This document shows positions 9,700-21,615 of a stretch of 64,000 nucleotides of DNA, piece after piece; position 1 is the first letter of the stretch; each line of letters begins with the position of its first letter. The notes beneath the pieces are model-generated. The model made no database searches, had not been told where the DNA came from, and was given only the letters and a program-made list of their open reading frames with translations. The stretch covers positions 186,001-250,000 of the forward strand of contig JANSXV010000001.1 of NCBI GenBank assembly GCA_024742735.1, read 5' to 3'. A program made the position numbers and the translations under genes. Origin of the DNA: Alphaproteobacteria bacterium (GTDB taxonomy: Bacteria > Pseudomonadota > Alphaproteobacteria > Caulobacterales > Maricaulaceae).

Positions 9700-10107
9700 A
9701 TGACAGCCGTCCTTCTCGTCATCCATGTGCTCGTGGCCGCCGGCCTCGTCGCAACGATCCTCATGCAGCGCTCCGAAGGCGGCGCGCTCGGCATTGGTGG
9801 GGGGCAGGGCGGCGCCATGAGCGGACGCGGAGCCGGCAATCTTCTGACTCGCACCACCATGATCCTGGGTGCGGTGTTCATGGGCAACTCCATCCTGCTG
9901 GCCATCATCGCTAATGTGAGCACCGAAAATCAGTCGGTGATCGAGCGTGTGGGCGGTGACGACGCCGACGGGTCCGGCCTGCCGTTGAACTTTGACGACG
10001 TGCCTTCAGATGACGGCGATGCGCCTTCGGATGCGACGTCCGAAGAGCCGGCCCCGGCCGATGGCGAGCCCCCCGCCGAGGACGAGCCGGAAATCCCGGG
10101 CCGCTAG
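9700..10107 (+). CDS. secG: Preprotein translocase subunit SecG
   Basis: SecG is the small accessory subunit of the SecYEG inner-membrane channel. The first 75 residues carry two transmembrane helices with the family core ILMQRSEGGALGIGGG and a Gly/Arg loop (MSGRGAGNLLTRTT). The remaining 60 residues form an acidic, proline-rich cytoplasmic or periplasmic tail, longer than in enteric SecG but common in alphaproteobacteria. The gene follows the receiver-like gene by 49 bp and precedes a MAPEG gene and pyrG; tpiA-secG-pyrG order is typical of the group. Confidence 0.95.
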   Translation: MTAVLLVIHVLVAAGLVATILMQRSEGGALGIGGGQGGAMSGRGAGNLLTRTTMILGAVFMGNSILLAIIANVSTENQSVIERVGGDDADGSGLPLNFDDVPSDDGDAPSDATSEEPAPADGEPPAEDEPEIPGR

Positions 10108-10119
10108 AGCAGAGCCGTG

Positions 10120-12262
<2,143 letters not shown>

Positions 12263-12373
12263 TTTTGCCGACGGAAGGCTTGTCTCGGCGCGCTGAAGCG
12301 AGTATCACCCGCCGCTCAGCCGCGCCGGTTTCCGGTGCGCGATCGGTTTCGCATTCGAATTCAGGAGAGACCC

Positions 12374-12556
12374 ATGGCGGTCCCCAAGCGTAAAACGACC
12401 CCGTCCAAGCGCGGCATGCGCCGCGGCCATGACGCCATCTCCACGACGGCGTACATCGAGGACAAGGACTCCGGCGAGCTGCGCCGTCCGCACCATGTCG
12501 ACCTGAAGTCGGGCATGTATCGCGGCAAGCAGATCCTGACGCCGAAAGACGACTGA
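12374..12556 (+). CDS. rpmF: Large-subunit ribosomal protein bL32
   Basis: The 60-residue basic protein starts [20 protein letters not shown], the universal bL32 N terminus. A strong AGGAG ribosome-binding site lies 7 bp before the ATG. It lacks the paired cysteines of zinc-binding L32 forms. An in-frame upstream ATG at 12335 is rejected because the canonical protein begins at 12374. A strong terminator follows 33 bp after the stop, so rpmF is the end of its unit. Confidence 0.97.
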   Translation: MAVPKRKTTPSKRGMRRGHDAISTTAYIEDKDSGELRRPHHVDLKSGMYRGKQILTPKDD

Positions 12557-12588
12557 GCCTTACCGCTTCGTCGGCCTTGAGACATGAC

Positions 12589-12620
12589 AAACCCCGCAGC
12601 GCCGCCGCTGCGGGGTTTTT
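12589..12620 (+). terminator. Rho-independent terminator of rpmF
   Basis: Stem AACCCCGCAGC (12590-12600) pairs perfectly with GCTGCGGGGTT (12607-12617) across a 6-base loop, followed by a run of T residues (TTTTT at 12616-12620). This is a textbook intrinsic terminator. Confidence 0.93.
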
Positions 12621-12664
12621 GTGTTGCTGGCGCAGCCGGGTGACCGGCTGAAGGAGGCGCGATC

Positions 12665-13276
12665 ATGGACCGGAAGGCGATTCGAGAGGGCATGCAGGCG
12701 GTCTATGAGCGCCAGGCCGCCCATTTTGATGCCGAGCGGAACAAGTCCGGCCTGGAGGCCGCCTGGCTGGCGCGCTTCGCAGAACACCTGCCCGCCGGCG
12801 CCTCGGTCCTCGACGCAGGGTGCGGGACAGGCGATCCGGTCTCACGCTGGTTCATTGAGCGGGGTTACGCGCTGACCGGCGTAGATTACGCCGCGCCCAT
12901 GATCGCCATCGCCGCCGAGCGATTCCCGACCGCACGCTGGCGCGTGGCGGACATGCGCGTGCTGGATCTCGAGGAGAGCTTCGACGCCGTGCTGAGCTGG
13001 CACGGCTTCTTTCACCTCAGCCCGGCCGAGCAGCGGATAGGACTGGAGCGCCTGTGCGCGCACCTCAAGCCGGGCGGTCCGTTGATGCTGACCGTCGGGC
13101 CGCGCGCCGGGGAGGCGATCGGCCATGTGGGCGGCGAGCCGGTCTACCACGCCAGCTTCAGCAAGGAGTCCTACGCCGACAAGCTCGACGCGCTGGGCGT
13201 CGAGCTTGAGGCGTTCGTGATCAGCGACCCCGAGGCCGGCGGGGCGAGCGTCCTGCTCGCCCGCAAGCGCGCCTAG
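12665..13276 (+). CDS. Class I SAM-dependent methyltransferase
   Basis: The 203-residue protein has the SAM-binding motif I VLDAGCGTGDP, an acidic residue ending strand 2 in TGVDYAAPM, the motif IV region DAVLSWHGFFHL, and LKPGGPLML. This is a complete single-domain Rossmann methyltransferase with no recognisable substrate domain. An AAGGAGG ribosome-binding site precedes the ATG. It is a stand-alone gene after the rpmF terminator, and its stop codon overlaps that of the M14 peptidase gene tail-to-tail by 4 bp. The substrate is unknown. Confidence 0.88.
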   Translation: MDRKAIREGMQAVYERQAAHFDAERNKSGLEAAWLARFAEHLPAGASVLDAGCGTGDPVSRWFIERGYALTGVDYAAPMIAIAAERFPTARWRVADMRVLDLEESFDAVLSWHGFFHLSPAEQRIGLERLCAHLKPGGPLMLTVGPRAGEAIGHVGGEPVYHASFSKESYADKLDALGVELEAFVISDPEAGGASVLLARKRA

Positions 13277-15867
13277 TCCTGCGCCTCGTAATCGCCGCGC
13301 GGCCGGTCGATCAGCCCTGAGAAGAAGATGGCGTTCATCAAGAGCTTCTCGGTTCCAGGATAGGTGCCCCGGAACACAGGGTTGTCGGCCATGAGGATCA
13401 CGGCGCCCCGGCCCATGCGCTGCGAGACGACGGAGGGCGTGCCTGCGATCTCCTCCTGGCGGCGCTGCGACGCGTAGCCGGTCAGCAGCGGGTCGTTCGT
13501 GTATTGCACCGGCACGGCGTAAGGGTCGCCCTCAGGGCGCATCAGCGTGAAGCTCTCATTGCGGTGGACCGGAAGCTCCCGGTTCGCAAAGCCGAAGCCC
13601 AGCGGGTGGGTGATGTCGAGGTCAGCGGCGAAGATCGCTCCGCCGATGACATGCTCGGCGTCGCGCAGGTCCATCTCGGCGAAGTCGAGGCGCTCAGGCG
13701 CGTCGTTGTCCGCCTCGTCCTCGTCGTCCTCCTCCCGCTCACGGCCCAGGATCTCGCCTTCGACCCAGCGGGCGCCGTCGCGCGTGGCGATCAGCGTGCC
13801 GCCGCCCCGGATCCAGTCCTGGACCGCCTCGGTCATGCGTTCGGAGAGAGCGGCGTTCCCGCCGACGAGAACCAGGTGCGTGTACTCAGTCCAGTCCAGA
13901 CGTCCCAGATCGTCCTTGTGGACGATGGTGACTGGCATGCGGTGGCGATAATCCAGCGTCCACCAGACTTCGCCCACATCATAGCGAGACAGCCCGCCAT
14001 CATAGGCCAGCACCACGCGGGGCTCCTCCAGAGTGCGGAACGAGGCGCCACCCAGATCGCGCCCGCTGACCGGGGTGAGGCCGGACGTGGCGGCGAAGAC
14101 CGGCACGCCGTCCTCGGCCGCGATCGTCTCCATGATGGCGTGAATCTCCGCCGGCGTCGCGTCCTGGCGAGCCAGCGGCACGAAGATCGCCCCGCGGCCC
14201 AGCGTGACCTCGCCCTGGGTCGTATCGACCGCGCTCTCGTCCATGGCCGCGCGGGCCATGATATCGGCGGCCAGAACCCGGTTCAGCGCGCGCGGCGCAT
14301 AGGTGTGCGACCAGTCGAAGACATAGCCGTAGGGCGCGCGGTCCGGGGCCGGTGCGCTTTCAAATTCGCCGTCGGCCGGTTCGCCGGCCGGGGCGGAGCG
14401 GAACATGCCGCTGCGCACTTCGGCGTAGTCCAGGTCATAGGCCAGCGGCAGCGTCCATCCGGAGACATCGTAGAAGATGTTCTCCTCAAACTCGGTGACC
14501 CGTTCGAAGATGCCGCGGATCATGCGATTATTGGTTTGAGCGGTGGGGACGTAGTAGCTGGACCCCGCCTCATAGGTGCGTCCGTCTACGGTCATGTCGG
14601 CAGTCAGGCGGGTCACCTCGATGTCATGCATGCGCAGAAGGCGCACGAACCGCGCGGCGCGCTCAGGGTCGCCCTCGGCGGAAAAGACCCAGCCGGTGCG
14701 TCCGCCGCGCTCGGCCTGGCGGGCGTTCTCGGCGAAGAAGTCGCGCTGATAGGCGGTGATCTCCTCACGCAGGTCCAGCGAACCCTCGATGGTCGTCAGC
14801 GCCGTGCGGACCTGGGTGCGCACATTGTCGGCGGTCTCCACCAGGCCGCGCTCGGTCATCACCGCGCCGCCGCGCGCGGCGCCGGCCTCGAAAAGGATGC
14901 CCAGAGAGCCGTTGATCTGGGGATAGGTCGAGCCCTTGCCGATGTAGAAATTGTCGAAGCCCTGTTCGCTCCAGTAAAGCCGCGCCTCGCTGTCCAGAAA
15001 GGCGGCGTGGCGCTCCGCGATCGCCTGCGTCAACTCGCGGGCGCGTTCAGGAATCAGCGGATTACGGCGCAGCTCCTCGCCGGGGTGGAAGTAGTACGGG
15101 CTGGACGAGCCCATCTCGTGATAATCGGCTGAAACCATGGGCTTCCAGCGGTGCCATTCCTGGATCCAGGCCTGGCTTTCCGGCTGGGTCAGCAACAGCC
15201 ACTGACGATTCAGGTCGAACCAGTAATGGTTCGTGCGCGCCTCGACCCAAAGGTTATGGGCTTCATCATTGATGTCGGTGTTGTCAGCGTAGGACCAGAA
15301 GGTCTCCACATGGTCGATCCGGCGGGCATGGCCATCGGGATTGAACACGACGGTGAAGATCATCACGGCGTCATTCAGTTGGGCTTCGACCTCTGGCCCC
15401 TGAGCGGCTGCATAGTGATAGAGCAGCGGGATCGCGGCATCCATGGAGGACGTCTCCGCCCCGTGGACGCCGAAATTGATCCACAGGACCATGGGGGCCG
15501 CATCCGGCGCGGCCCGGCCTTCCAGCCGGTCAAGGTGGGTCTGGCGGATCGTCTCCAGGTTCGCGTGATTGTCCGGGCTGGTGACCGTGAAGGTCAGGAT
15601 TGGCCGGCGTTCATGGGAGTAGCCGATGGTTTCCACGCTGATCCGGTCGGAACCCGCCTCGATCTCGCGCAGATAGGCGATCATATCGGAGAAGCGCACC
15701 GGCCGCTCGCCGATCTCGTATCCGGCATGGTCCTCGAAGGCGGGAACAGAAGCGTCGTAGGTGACGCCGTCCACCTGGAAGAACTCCACAGATTCGGCCG
15801 GGGCCGGAGCCGCTGCGGCGGCGCTCAGGGACAGGGCGGCGAGGGCGGTGAAGACAGGGCGCAGCAT
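13273..15867 (-). CDS. Secreted M14 family zinc carboxypeptidase, large form
   Basis: The 864-residue protein has a signal peptide (about 1-24, MLRPVFTALAALSL). The M14 peptidase domain follows, with zinc ligands His135 and Glu138 in VHGAE and a third ligand His250 in DYHEM. Substrate-binding residues lie in NPDGH and FDLNRQW, and a candidate catalytic Glu in ILFEAGAARGG. After about residue 400 come 460 residues of unassigned extracytoplasmic sequence including a class-I-amidotransferase-like fold region (HLVLVGGNAALSE). M14 members of this size in marine alphaproteobacteria are exported peptidases. The gene diverges from typA across 141 bp. Confidence 0.87.
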   Translation of the reverse strand: MLRPVFTALAALSLSAAAAAPAPAESVEFFQVDGVTYDASVPAFEDHAGYEIGERPVRFSDMIAYLREIEAGSDRISVETIGYSHERRPILTFTVTSPDNHANLETIRQTHLDRLEGRAAPDAAPMVLWINFGVHGAETSSMDAAIPLLYHYAAAQGPEVEAQLNDAVMIFTVVFNPDGHARRIDHVETFWSYADNTDINDEAHNLWVEARTNHYWFDLNRQWLLLTQPESQAWIQEWHRWKPMVSADYHEMGSSSPYYFHPGEELRRNPLIPERARELTQAIAERHAAFLDSEARLYWSEQGFDNFYIGKGSTYPQINGSLGILFEAGAARGGAVMTERGLVETADNVRTQVRTALTTIEGSLDLREEITAYQRDFFAENARQAERGGRTGWVFSAEGDPERAARFVRLLRMHDIEVTRLTADMTVDGRTYEAGSSYYVPTAQTNNRMIRGIFERVTEFEENIFYDVSGWTLPLAYDLDYAEVRSGMFRSAPAGEPADGEFESAPAPDRAPYGYVFDWSHTYAPRALNRVLAADIMARAAMDESAVDTTQGEVTLGRGAIFVPLARQDATPAEIHAIMETIAAEDGVPVFAATSGLTPVSGRDLGGASFRTLEEPRVVLAYDGGLSRYDVGEVWWTLDYRHRMPVTIVHKDDLGRLDWTEYTHLVLVGGNAALSERMTEAVQDWIRGGGTLIATRDGARWVEGEILGREREEDDEDEADNDAPERLDFAEMDLRDAEHVIGGAIFAADLDITHPLGFGFANRELPVHRNESFTLMRPEGDPYAVPVQYTNDPLLTGYASQRRQEEIAGTPSVVSQRMGRGAVILMADNPVFRGTYPGTEKLLMNAIFFSGLIDRPRGDYEAQD

Positions 15868-16008
15868 GGCGTCTCCTCAAGGGCTTATGTTGAAACGGAC
15901 ACTAGCGGAGGCTTTGCTGCGCTTCCAGCGCTAGCCGAACGGCCCGCACCCCTGTATGACGCGCGCAAATAGAAACAGACGCCTCCCCGTATTCAAAGGA
16001 CATCGCCC

Positions 16009-17835
16009 ATGACCGCTCCGGTCGAGCGCATTCGCAATATCGCCATCGTGGCCCACGTGGACCACGGCAAGACCACCCTGGTGGACAAGCTGCTCAAGCA
16101 GTCCGGAACCCTGGGCGACCGGGCCGGCGAGATCGAGCGGGTCATGGACTCCAATGATCTGGAGAAAGAGCGCGGGATTACGATCCTCGCCAAGAACACG
16201 GCCGTGACCTGGGGCGAGTACGCGATCAATATCGTGGATACGCCCGGCCACGCCGATTTCGGCGGCGAGGTGGAGCGAGTCCTGTCCATGGTCGATTGCG
16301 TGTTGCTGCTGGTCGACGCGGTCGACGGGCCCATGCCCCAGACGACCTTCGTGACCAAGAAGGCGCTGGCGCTGGGCCTCAAACCCATCGTGGTGGTCAA
16401 CAAGGTCGACCGTCCCGGCGCGCGCCCGGACTGGGTCGTGGATCAGACCTTTGATCTGTTCGACCGGCTGGGCGCCGATGACGAGCAGATGGACTTCCCG
16501 GTCGTGTACGCCAGCGCCCTGCAGGGCTGGGCGAGCCTTGATGCGGACAGTCATGGCGAGGACCTGACCCCGCTGTTCCAGACCATTGTGGACCGGGTCT
16601 CTCCGCCGGAGGTCGCGCCCGATGCGCCGCTCCAGCTGCAGGTCTCCGCGCTGGATTATTCCAGCTATACCGGCGTGATCGGCCTGGGCCGGATCCGGCG
16701 CGGCACGCTGCGCAAGAACCAGCAGGTCACGGTGGTCGGCGCCGACGGCGCGACGCGCAAGGCCAAGGTGCTGCAGGTCTTCGGCTTCCACGGGCTTGAA
16801 AAGGTGGAGCGTGAGTCCGCCAGCGCCGGCGACATTATCACCTTCAACGGTGTTGACCCGCTGAACATCTCCGACACGCTGTGCGACCCGGAGACGGTCG
16901 AGGCGCTGCCGCCGCTGACCGTGGATGAGCCGACCATCTCCATGACCTTCCAGGTCAATGACAGCCCGTTCGCGGGCCGGGAAGGCAAGTTCGTCACCTC
17001 CCGCCAGATCAAGGAACGCCTGGACCGGGAACTGATCCACAACGTCGCCCTGCGCGTGGTCCAGCAGGATAACGCCGACAAGTTCACCGTCTCGGGCCGG
17101 GGCGAGCTGCACCTGTCGGTGCTGATCGAGACCATGCGCCGGGAAGGTTTCGAGCTGGCGGTCGGTCGTCCGCAGGTGATCACCAAGGAGATCGACGGCG
17201 TCGTGTGCGAGCCGTTCGAGACCCTGACCATCGACGTGGAGGAAGACCACCAGGGCGGCGTCATGGAGAAGCTCGGCGTGCGCAAGGCCGAGCTGAAGAA
17301 CATGGTTCCCGACGGCAATGGCCGGGTGCGCCTGGAGTATATGGCCCCGACGCGCGGCCTGATCGGCTTCCGGTCGGAATTCCTGACGCTCACGCAGGGC
17401 TCAGGCCTGATGTTCCATGCTTTCGACCACTATGCGCCGAAGACGCCCGGGGAAGTCGGACAACGGCCCAAGGGCGCCATCATCTCCATGGATTCCGGCA
17501 AGGCGTTGGCCTTCGCCCTGTGGAATATCCAGGAGCGCGGCAAGCTGTTCATCGGCCACGGCGTGGAAGTCTATGAAGGCATGATCGTCGGCGTGAACGC
17601 GCGCGAAGAGGACATGATCGTCAACCCGCTCAAGGGCAAGAAGCTGACCAACATGCGCGCCTCGGGCTCGGACGAAGCCGTGGTGCTGACCCCGCCCATC
17701 CGCCTGACGCTGGAATACGCGCTGGAATTCATCAATGACGACGAACTCGTCGAGGTGACGCCCCAGTCCATCCGAGTGCGCAAGAAGCTCCTGCTGGAAC
17801 ACGAGCGCAAGAAGGCCAGCCGCGCGGCGGGGTAG
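16009..17835 (+). CDS. typA: Ribosome-associated translational GTPase TypA/BipA
   Basis: TypA is an EF-G-like GTPase that aids ribosome assembly and stress or low-temperature growth. The 608-residue protein contains G1 [11 protein letters not shown]2 RGITI, G3 [10 protein letters not shown] and G4 NKVD, then EF-G-like domains and the BipA-specific C-terminal domain with [12 protein letters not shown]. Length and motif order are normal. An AAAGGA ribosome-binding site lies 9 bp upstream of the ATG. It ends 20 bp from the convergent coiled-coil gene, with a small hairpin between them. Confidence 0.97.
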   Translation: MTAPVERIRNIAIVAHVDHGKTTLVDKLLKQSGTLGDRAGEIERVMDSNDLEKERGITILAKNTAVTWGEYAINIVDTPGHADFGGEVERVLSMVDCVLLLVDAVDGPMPQTTFVTKKALALGLKPIVVVNKVDRPGARPDWVVDQTFDLFDRLGADDEQMDFPVVYASALQGWASLDADSHGEDLTPLFQTIVDRVSPPEVAPDAPLQLQVSALDYSSYTGVIGLGRIRRGTLRKNQQVTVVGADGATRKAKVLQVFGFHGLEKVERESASAGDIITFNGVDPLNISDTLCDPETVEALPPLTVDEPTISMTFQVNDSPFAGREGKFVTSRQIKERLDRELIHNVALRVVQQDNADKFTVSGRGELHLSVLIETMRREGFELAVGRPQVITKEIDGVVCEPFETLTIDVEEDHQGGVMEKLGVRKAELKNMVPDGNGRVRLEYMAPTRGLIGFRSEFLTLTQGSGLMFHAFDHYAPKTPGEVGQRPKGAIISMDSGKALAFALWNIQERGKLFIGHGVEVYEGMIVGVNAREEDMIVNPLKGKKLTNMRASGSDEAVVLTPPIRLTLEYALEFINDDELVEVTPQSIRVRKKLLLEHERKKASRAAG

Positions 17836-17849
17836 GGGCATGATGCCCC
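17835..17849. terminator. Short hairpin between convergent typA and the coiled-coil gene
   Basis: GGGGCA (17835-17840) and TGCCCC (17844-17849) form a perfect stem with a 3-base loop, immediately after the typA stop and 7 bp from the opposing stop. It may end transcription from both sides, but no T-run follows on either strand. Confidence 0.4.
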
Positions 17850-17855
17850 GCCGAC

Positions 17856-19832
17856 TTACTTGCCCTTCTTCGGGGGCTCGCCGTCCTCGTCCATGTTGGC
17901 GAGCAGGTCACGCCAGCGCCATCCGCCTTCGCGGCGGGGGCGGGCGTCTTCGTCTGGCTCGGGCGTGGGCTCGGGACGGGTCGTGTCCTCGGGCTCGACG
18001 TCAGGGGCCGGATCGCCGAGCGGTGAAGACGCTTCAGCCTCGGCGTCATCCTGGTCGTTCTTCGGACGGCGCAGGACCTTGCGTTCGGACTTGCGGCCCA
18101 TGAGGGGATCGGGGACTTCGTTGACCGCCAGGTCGATCGGCTTGCGCCCGCCCGCGACGCCGCCCATGCGCAGGATGAAGTCGGACAGAAGCTCGTAATT
18201 CTGCCGGATCCGCGCCTGGAACTGCGCGTCGATCTCACGGGCCTGATCGGTGGCGTCCGCAGCGCTGCGATTGAGGGTCTCAAGGCCTTCGCTGATCATG
18301 CGCTCCATGGCCTGGACATGCTCTCGGGCCGCCTTCGGCGCCTCCTCCATGCGCTCGCGCAGGGCGTTGAGTTGAGCCTCGACGCGCTCGGTTTCTTCCT
18401 TCGCGCTGCGCAGGGTCTCCGACAGGTGGGTCTTCACGGCGGCAGATGCGTTTTCGGCGGCGCGGGCGGCCTTTTCGGTCAGCTCCTCGGCTTCGCGCAG
18501 GCGGGCCTGGAAGGCCTCGTCGGAGCGTCGCGCCGCCTCGAACCCGGCTTCGCTGACGCGCTCCAGCGCCGCTTCGGCGGCGTCAGCCTGACCGGTGAAG
18601 GTCTGGCCGGCTTCTTCCGCGGTCTGGCGCGCGGCCATGGCGGCCGAGCGCAGGCGATCCAGCGCGGCTTCCTGCGCCTTCGCCGCCTCCTCGCTTTCGG
18701 TGTTGATCACCTGAGCCAGATTCTGGGCGCGCGAGAGCGCCTCCTCGACGGCGGTTTCGAAGACTTCGCTGGAGGTCTTCGCCGCGCTTTTGAGAGATTC
18801 AGCGCCGTCACGCGCAGTGCGCGACATGGTCTCCAGCTCGGCCTTGTGGAAGTCCAGCGCCGCGGCGATCTTCTCCTGCTCCTTGCGCAGGGTCTCGCTG
18901 GCTTCGCCCAGCCGGTCGCGATGCTTCAGATAGGACGCTTCCAGCCCGTCGGTGCGCTCCTTCAGCCGGTCGGAGAAGTCGCGCAGCTCCGTGGCGCGGG
19001 CATCCAGCGCGAGCGCGACACGGTCGCCGGCCTCTTCAGCGGCCCTGCCGGCTGCGGCGAGGCGGTCGGCGCCGGCGCGGATTCGCTGTTCGCCTTCGCC
19101 GGCCTTGGCCTCGGCGAGCTCCGCCGCGGCGGCGACCATTTTCGACTGATCCTGGATGGCCGCAGCAATAAGGGCCGCCTTGTCGTCGAGCCCGTCGGAG
19201 ACGTCGGACAGGCGTTCGCGCTCGGCGCGCAGCGCCTTGACCATCTCTGAGGTCTTCGCCTGGGCCCGTCCGGAGCTGTCCTCCAGCGTCTCGGCATGGT
19301 GGCCGATGACTTCTTCCATGGCGGCCAGGCGCGCCAGGGCGCTTTCCATGGCGGCGTTCACCCGGTCGACCTGCAGCGTGATCGCATCGGCCAGGCGCGC
19401 CGCGTCGGCGTCGGCATGCGCGGACGGAGAGGTGAGGCGCGCCACGGCCGCATCCAGGCGCCGCGAGCGGGCGCCGGACCGGGCGACCTCGCGGCCCAGC
19501 AGGCCGCACAGCATGAAGAGCAGGGCGGGCGCAACGGCGAAGACCGAAAGGCCTGCAAGCTGAGCCGGGGTGATCGTGGTGAGGTCGCTATAGCCGGCCA
19601 GATAGGCGCCCGCGCCGCCCAACCACAAAACGCCGAACGCGATGCCGGCGAAAGCGATCCAGCCGCCACCCCCGCCGCCGGACGGCGCCTCGGGAACGGG
19701 GTGGGCGGCTGGCGGCGACCGGCGCACGGTGTCCAGCGCGCCGCCGGAGCTTTCGGAGAAGCCGGTCTCGTCCGAGGCCGCGGCGTCAGCCGGGGTGTCG
19801 TCGGTTTCGGCGGTCTTGGAGGTGCCGGACAT
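17856..19832 (-). CDS. Membrane-anchored long coiled-coil protein, TipN-like architecture
   Basis: The 658-residue protein has an acidic N-terminal tail (1-55), two transmembrane helices (about 58-80 and 92-113), then a roughly 420-residue Ala/Glu/Arg-rich coiled coil (about 125-545), a short conserved-looking block with RIRQNYELLSDFILRMGG, and an acidic, proline-rich C terminus. TipN of Caulobacter, a new-pole marker that places the division and flagellar machinery, has the same order of two N-terminal membrane helices and a long coiled coil. The assignment rests on architecture only, so no symbol is given. It could instead be another septum or pole scaffold. It converges on typA. Confidence 0.6.
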   Translation of the reverse strand: MSGTSKTAETDDTPADAAASDETGFSESSGGALDTVRRSPPAAHPVPEAPSGGGGGGWIAFAGIAFGVLWLGGAGAYLAGYSDLTTITPAQLAGLSVFAVAPALLFMLCGLLGREVARSGARSRRLDAAVARLTSPSAHADADAARLADAITLQVDRVNAAMESALARLAAMEEVIGHHAETLEDSSGRAQAKTSEMVKALRAERERLSDVSDGLDDKAALIAAAIQDQSKMVAAAAELAEAKAGEGEQRIRAGADRLAAAGRAAEEAGDRVALALDARATELRDFSDRLKERTDGLEASYLKHRDRLGEASETLRKEQEKIAAALDFHKAELETMSRTARDGAESLKSAAKTSSEVFETAVEEALSRAQNLAQVINTESEEAAKAQEAALDRLRSAAMAARQTAEEAGQTFTGQADAAEAALERVSEAGFEAARRSDEAFQARLREAEELTEKAARAAENASAAVKTHLSETLRSAKEETERVEAQLNALRERMEEAPKAAREHVQAMERMISEGLETLNRSAADATDQAREIDAQFQARIRQNYELLSDFILRMGGVAGGRKPIDLAVNEVPDPLMGRKSERKVLRRPKNDQDDAEAEASSPLGDPAPDVEPEDTTRPEPTPEPDEDARPRREGGWRWRDLLANMDEDGEPPKKGK

Positions 19833-19952
19833 ATCGCCTCATCTGGAAACGCAAAACATCAGGCCATGACGGATCACGACCGCGCCGGGCGCGCACCTGT
19901 GACGGGCGCAGCGTTGCGGCAAGCGACAGTTCTACGATTCAATGAGACGAAT

Positions 19953-20171
19953 TTAAAGCGCCGGGAACCGCACGGTCCCGCGGGAGCTTTCGCAGTCGGA
20001 GGCTTCGATCACAACCGCGTCGTCGCGCTGGGCGGCAGCGTCCGCCATCTGCACTTCAGCGGCGGGCTGGAAGCGCACCGGGGGGCATTCTTCCTCGCGC
20101 TCGTATCCGATCCCGATGATCGCCAACAGGGCGGCGACGGCGAGATGAAGAATGTCGAACACCAAGCTCAT
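19953..20171 (-). CDS. Small single-pass membrane protein
   Basis: The 72-residue protein starts MSLVFDILHLAVAALLAIIG, giving one transmembrane helix (about 4-24), then an acidic and hydrophilic tail with two cysteines. A strong GGGAGG ribosome-binding site lies 9 bp before the ATG at 20171, which favours this start over an ATG at 20198. It diverges from the DUF418 gene. The 120 bp between its stop and the coiled-coil start contain no further gene. I do not recognise the family. Size and composition suggest an accessory membrane subunit or regulator. Confidence 0.55.
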   Translation of the reverse strand: MSLVFDILHLAVAALLAIIGIGYEREEECPPVRFQPAAEVQMADAAAQRDDAVVIEASDCESSRGTVRFPAL

Positions 20172-20355
20172 GACCCGCGCCTCCCACGCGATATGCAATC
20201 TCTTATGTCCGGCGTCCCGTGGGCGCGCAAGCGTGGTCGTGTGAAATCTTGGTAATGGACAGCCCCGGTCAGGCCATCGGACGCGCGGCCGGGCTTGCCC
20301 GCCGGGCCGCGACAGGAAAAAGTGTCATGGGCGTTTCATCATCGGGGAGCGGGCG

Positions 20356-21615
20356 ATGACCAGCACAGACCAGACAGTCGACCAGAGCGGGCCTCAGGCG
20401 GATCCGCAGGCGGACGCCAAGCGGGCGCCGGTGTCGGCCGGTGACCGGTACGAGAGCCTGGACGTGCTGCGTGGGTTGGCGGTCATGGGCATCTTGATGG
20501 TCAATGCCGCCTTTTTCTTCATGTACTGGGGCGTCCAGAGCTATCCGCCCGCCCATATGAGCGTGGAGGGCGCCAACGGGCTGGCGTGGCTTGGGATGCA
20601 CGTCTTCTTCGAGCTGAAATTCGTCACCCTGTTCTCCTGCCTGTTCGGGGCGGGGATCATGCTCATGGTCGGCGACGAGCCCGGCGCCTCGCTGAAGCTG
20701 CATTACAGCCGCATGCGCTGGCTGCTCGTCATCGGCCTGATCCACGGCTTCGTGCTCTGGTTCGGCGACATTCTGACCTCCTACGCCATCATCGGCATGA
20801 TCGCGGTGATGTTCCGGCGCATGTCCGTCCCCAAGCTGCTGATCTGGGGCGTGGTGGGGATCGGTCTGACCAACGCCCTTATCGTGGTGCAGGGCTGGGC
20901 CTCGACCCTCAGCCCGCAAATGTATGAACCCGCCCCCTTCGGACCTGTGCCCGACGCCGACACGCTGGAGATGTGGGTCGGCGCCTATCAGGCCGGATTC
21001 CTGGAGAGCCGGGTGTTCAACGCGATCGGCAACGCCGTCGCGCTCCTGAGCTCCCTGATCGCCTTCACGCCGCGTCTTCTGGGCGTGATGCTGATCGGCA
21101 TGGCGCTGTTCAAGTCCGGCTTCCTGCTGGCGCGCTGGAGCGCGGGCGCCTATGCAATCAGCGCCGCGATCACGCTGGTCCCGGGCCTGGGCGCGCTGTG
21201 GTGGTCCGGCTCGGCGGCGCTGGCGGCCGGGTTCACGCCGGAGACCATCTTCACCACCCAGGCCGTCAACGCCTTCGCCAGCGTGGCCGTGGCGTTCGGT
21301 TACGCCAGCGTGATCATGCTGGTCTGCAAGGCGCCCTGGATGAAGCTGATCCGGACGCCCTTCGCGGCGGCCGGGCGCATGGCCTTCACCAACTATCTCT
21401 CCCAGACCACGATCATGCTGGTCCTGGGCGTCGGGTTGGGCCTGTACGGCACGCTGGAGCGCGTCGAGCAGGTCCAGATCGTGGTCGCGGTCTGGATCGC
21501 CCAGCTGATCATCTCGCCGATCTGGCTCGCCCTGTTCCGCTTCGGTCCGGCCGAATGGCTGTGGCGTTCGCTGAGCTATGGCAAGTTCCAGCCGATCTTC
21601 AAAGGCGGGCGGTGA
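20356..21615 (+). CDS. DUF418 family polytopic membrane protein (YeiB-like)
   Basis: The 419-residue protein has a 30-residue polar leader, then ESLDVLRGLAVMGILMVN, the acyltransferase-3/DUF418 entry motif, and about ten hydrophobic helices. The C-terminal half has PFAAAGRMAFTNYLSQT and PAEWLWRSLSYGKFQP, the signature block of DUF418. These proteins are related to membrane acyltransferases, but their substrate is not established. The stop codon overlaps the GTG start of the following GGCT-like gene by 3 bases, implying translational coupling. Confidence 0.88.
   Translation: MTSTDQTVDQSGPQADPQADAKRAPVSAGDRYESLDVLRGLAVMGILMVNAAFFFMYWGVQSYPPAHMSVEGANGLAWLGMHVFFELKFVTLFSCLFGAGIMLMVGDEPGASLKLHYSRMRWLLVIGLIHGFVLWFGDILTSYAIIGMIAVMFRRMSVPKLLIWGVVGIGLTNALIVVQGWASTLSPQMYEPAPFGPVPDADTLEMWVGAYQAGFLESRVFNAIGNAVALLSSLIAFTPRLLGVMLIGMALFKSGFLLARWSAGAYAISAAITLVPGLGALWWSGSAALAAGFTPETIFTTQAVNAFASVAVAFGYASVIMLVCKAPWMKLIRTPFAAAGRMAFTNYLSQTTIMLVLGVGLGLYGTLERVEQVQIVVAVWIAQLIISPIWLALFRFGPAEWLWRSLSYGKFQPIFKGGR

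Noticed and set aside
12263-12373. Possible small gene between pyrG and rpmF (upstream ATG at 12335)
   Set aside because: It is in frame with rpmF and lacks a ribosome-binding site; the AGGAG sits before 12374. The gap looks like an ordinary rpmF promoter and leader.
13504-15132. Long open frame antisense to the M14 peptidase
   Set aside because: Overlaps the catalytic domain of a clear gene; composition is typical of an antisense shadow frame.
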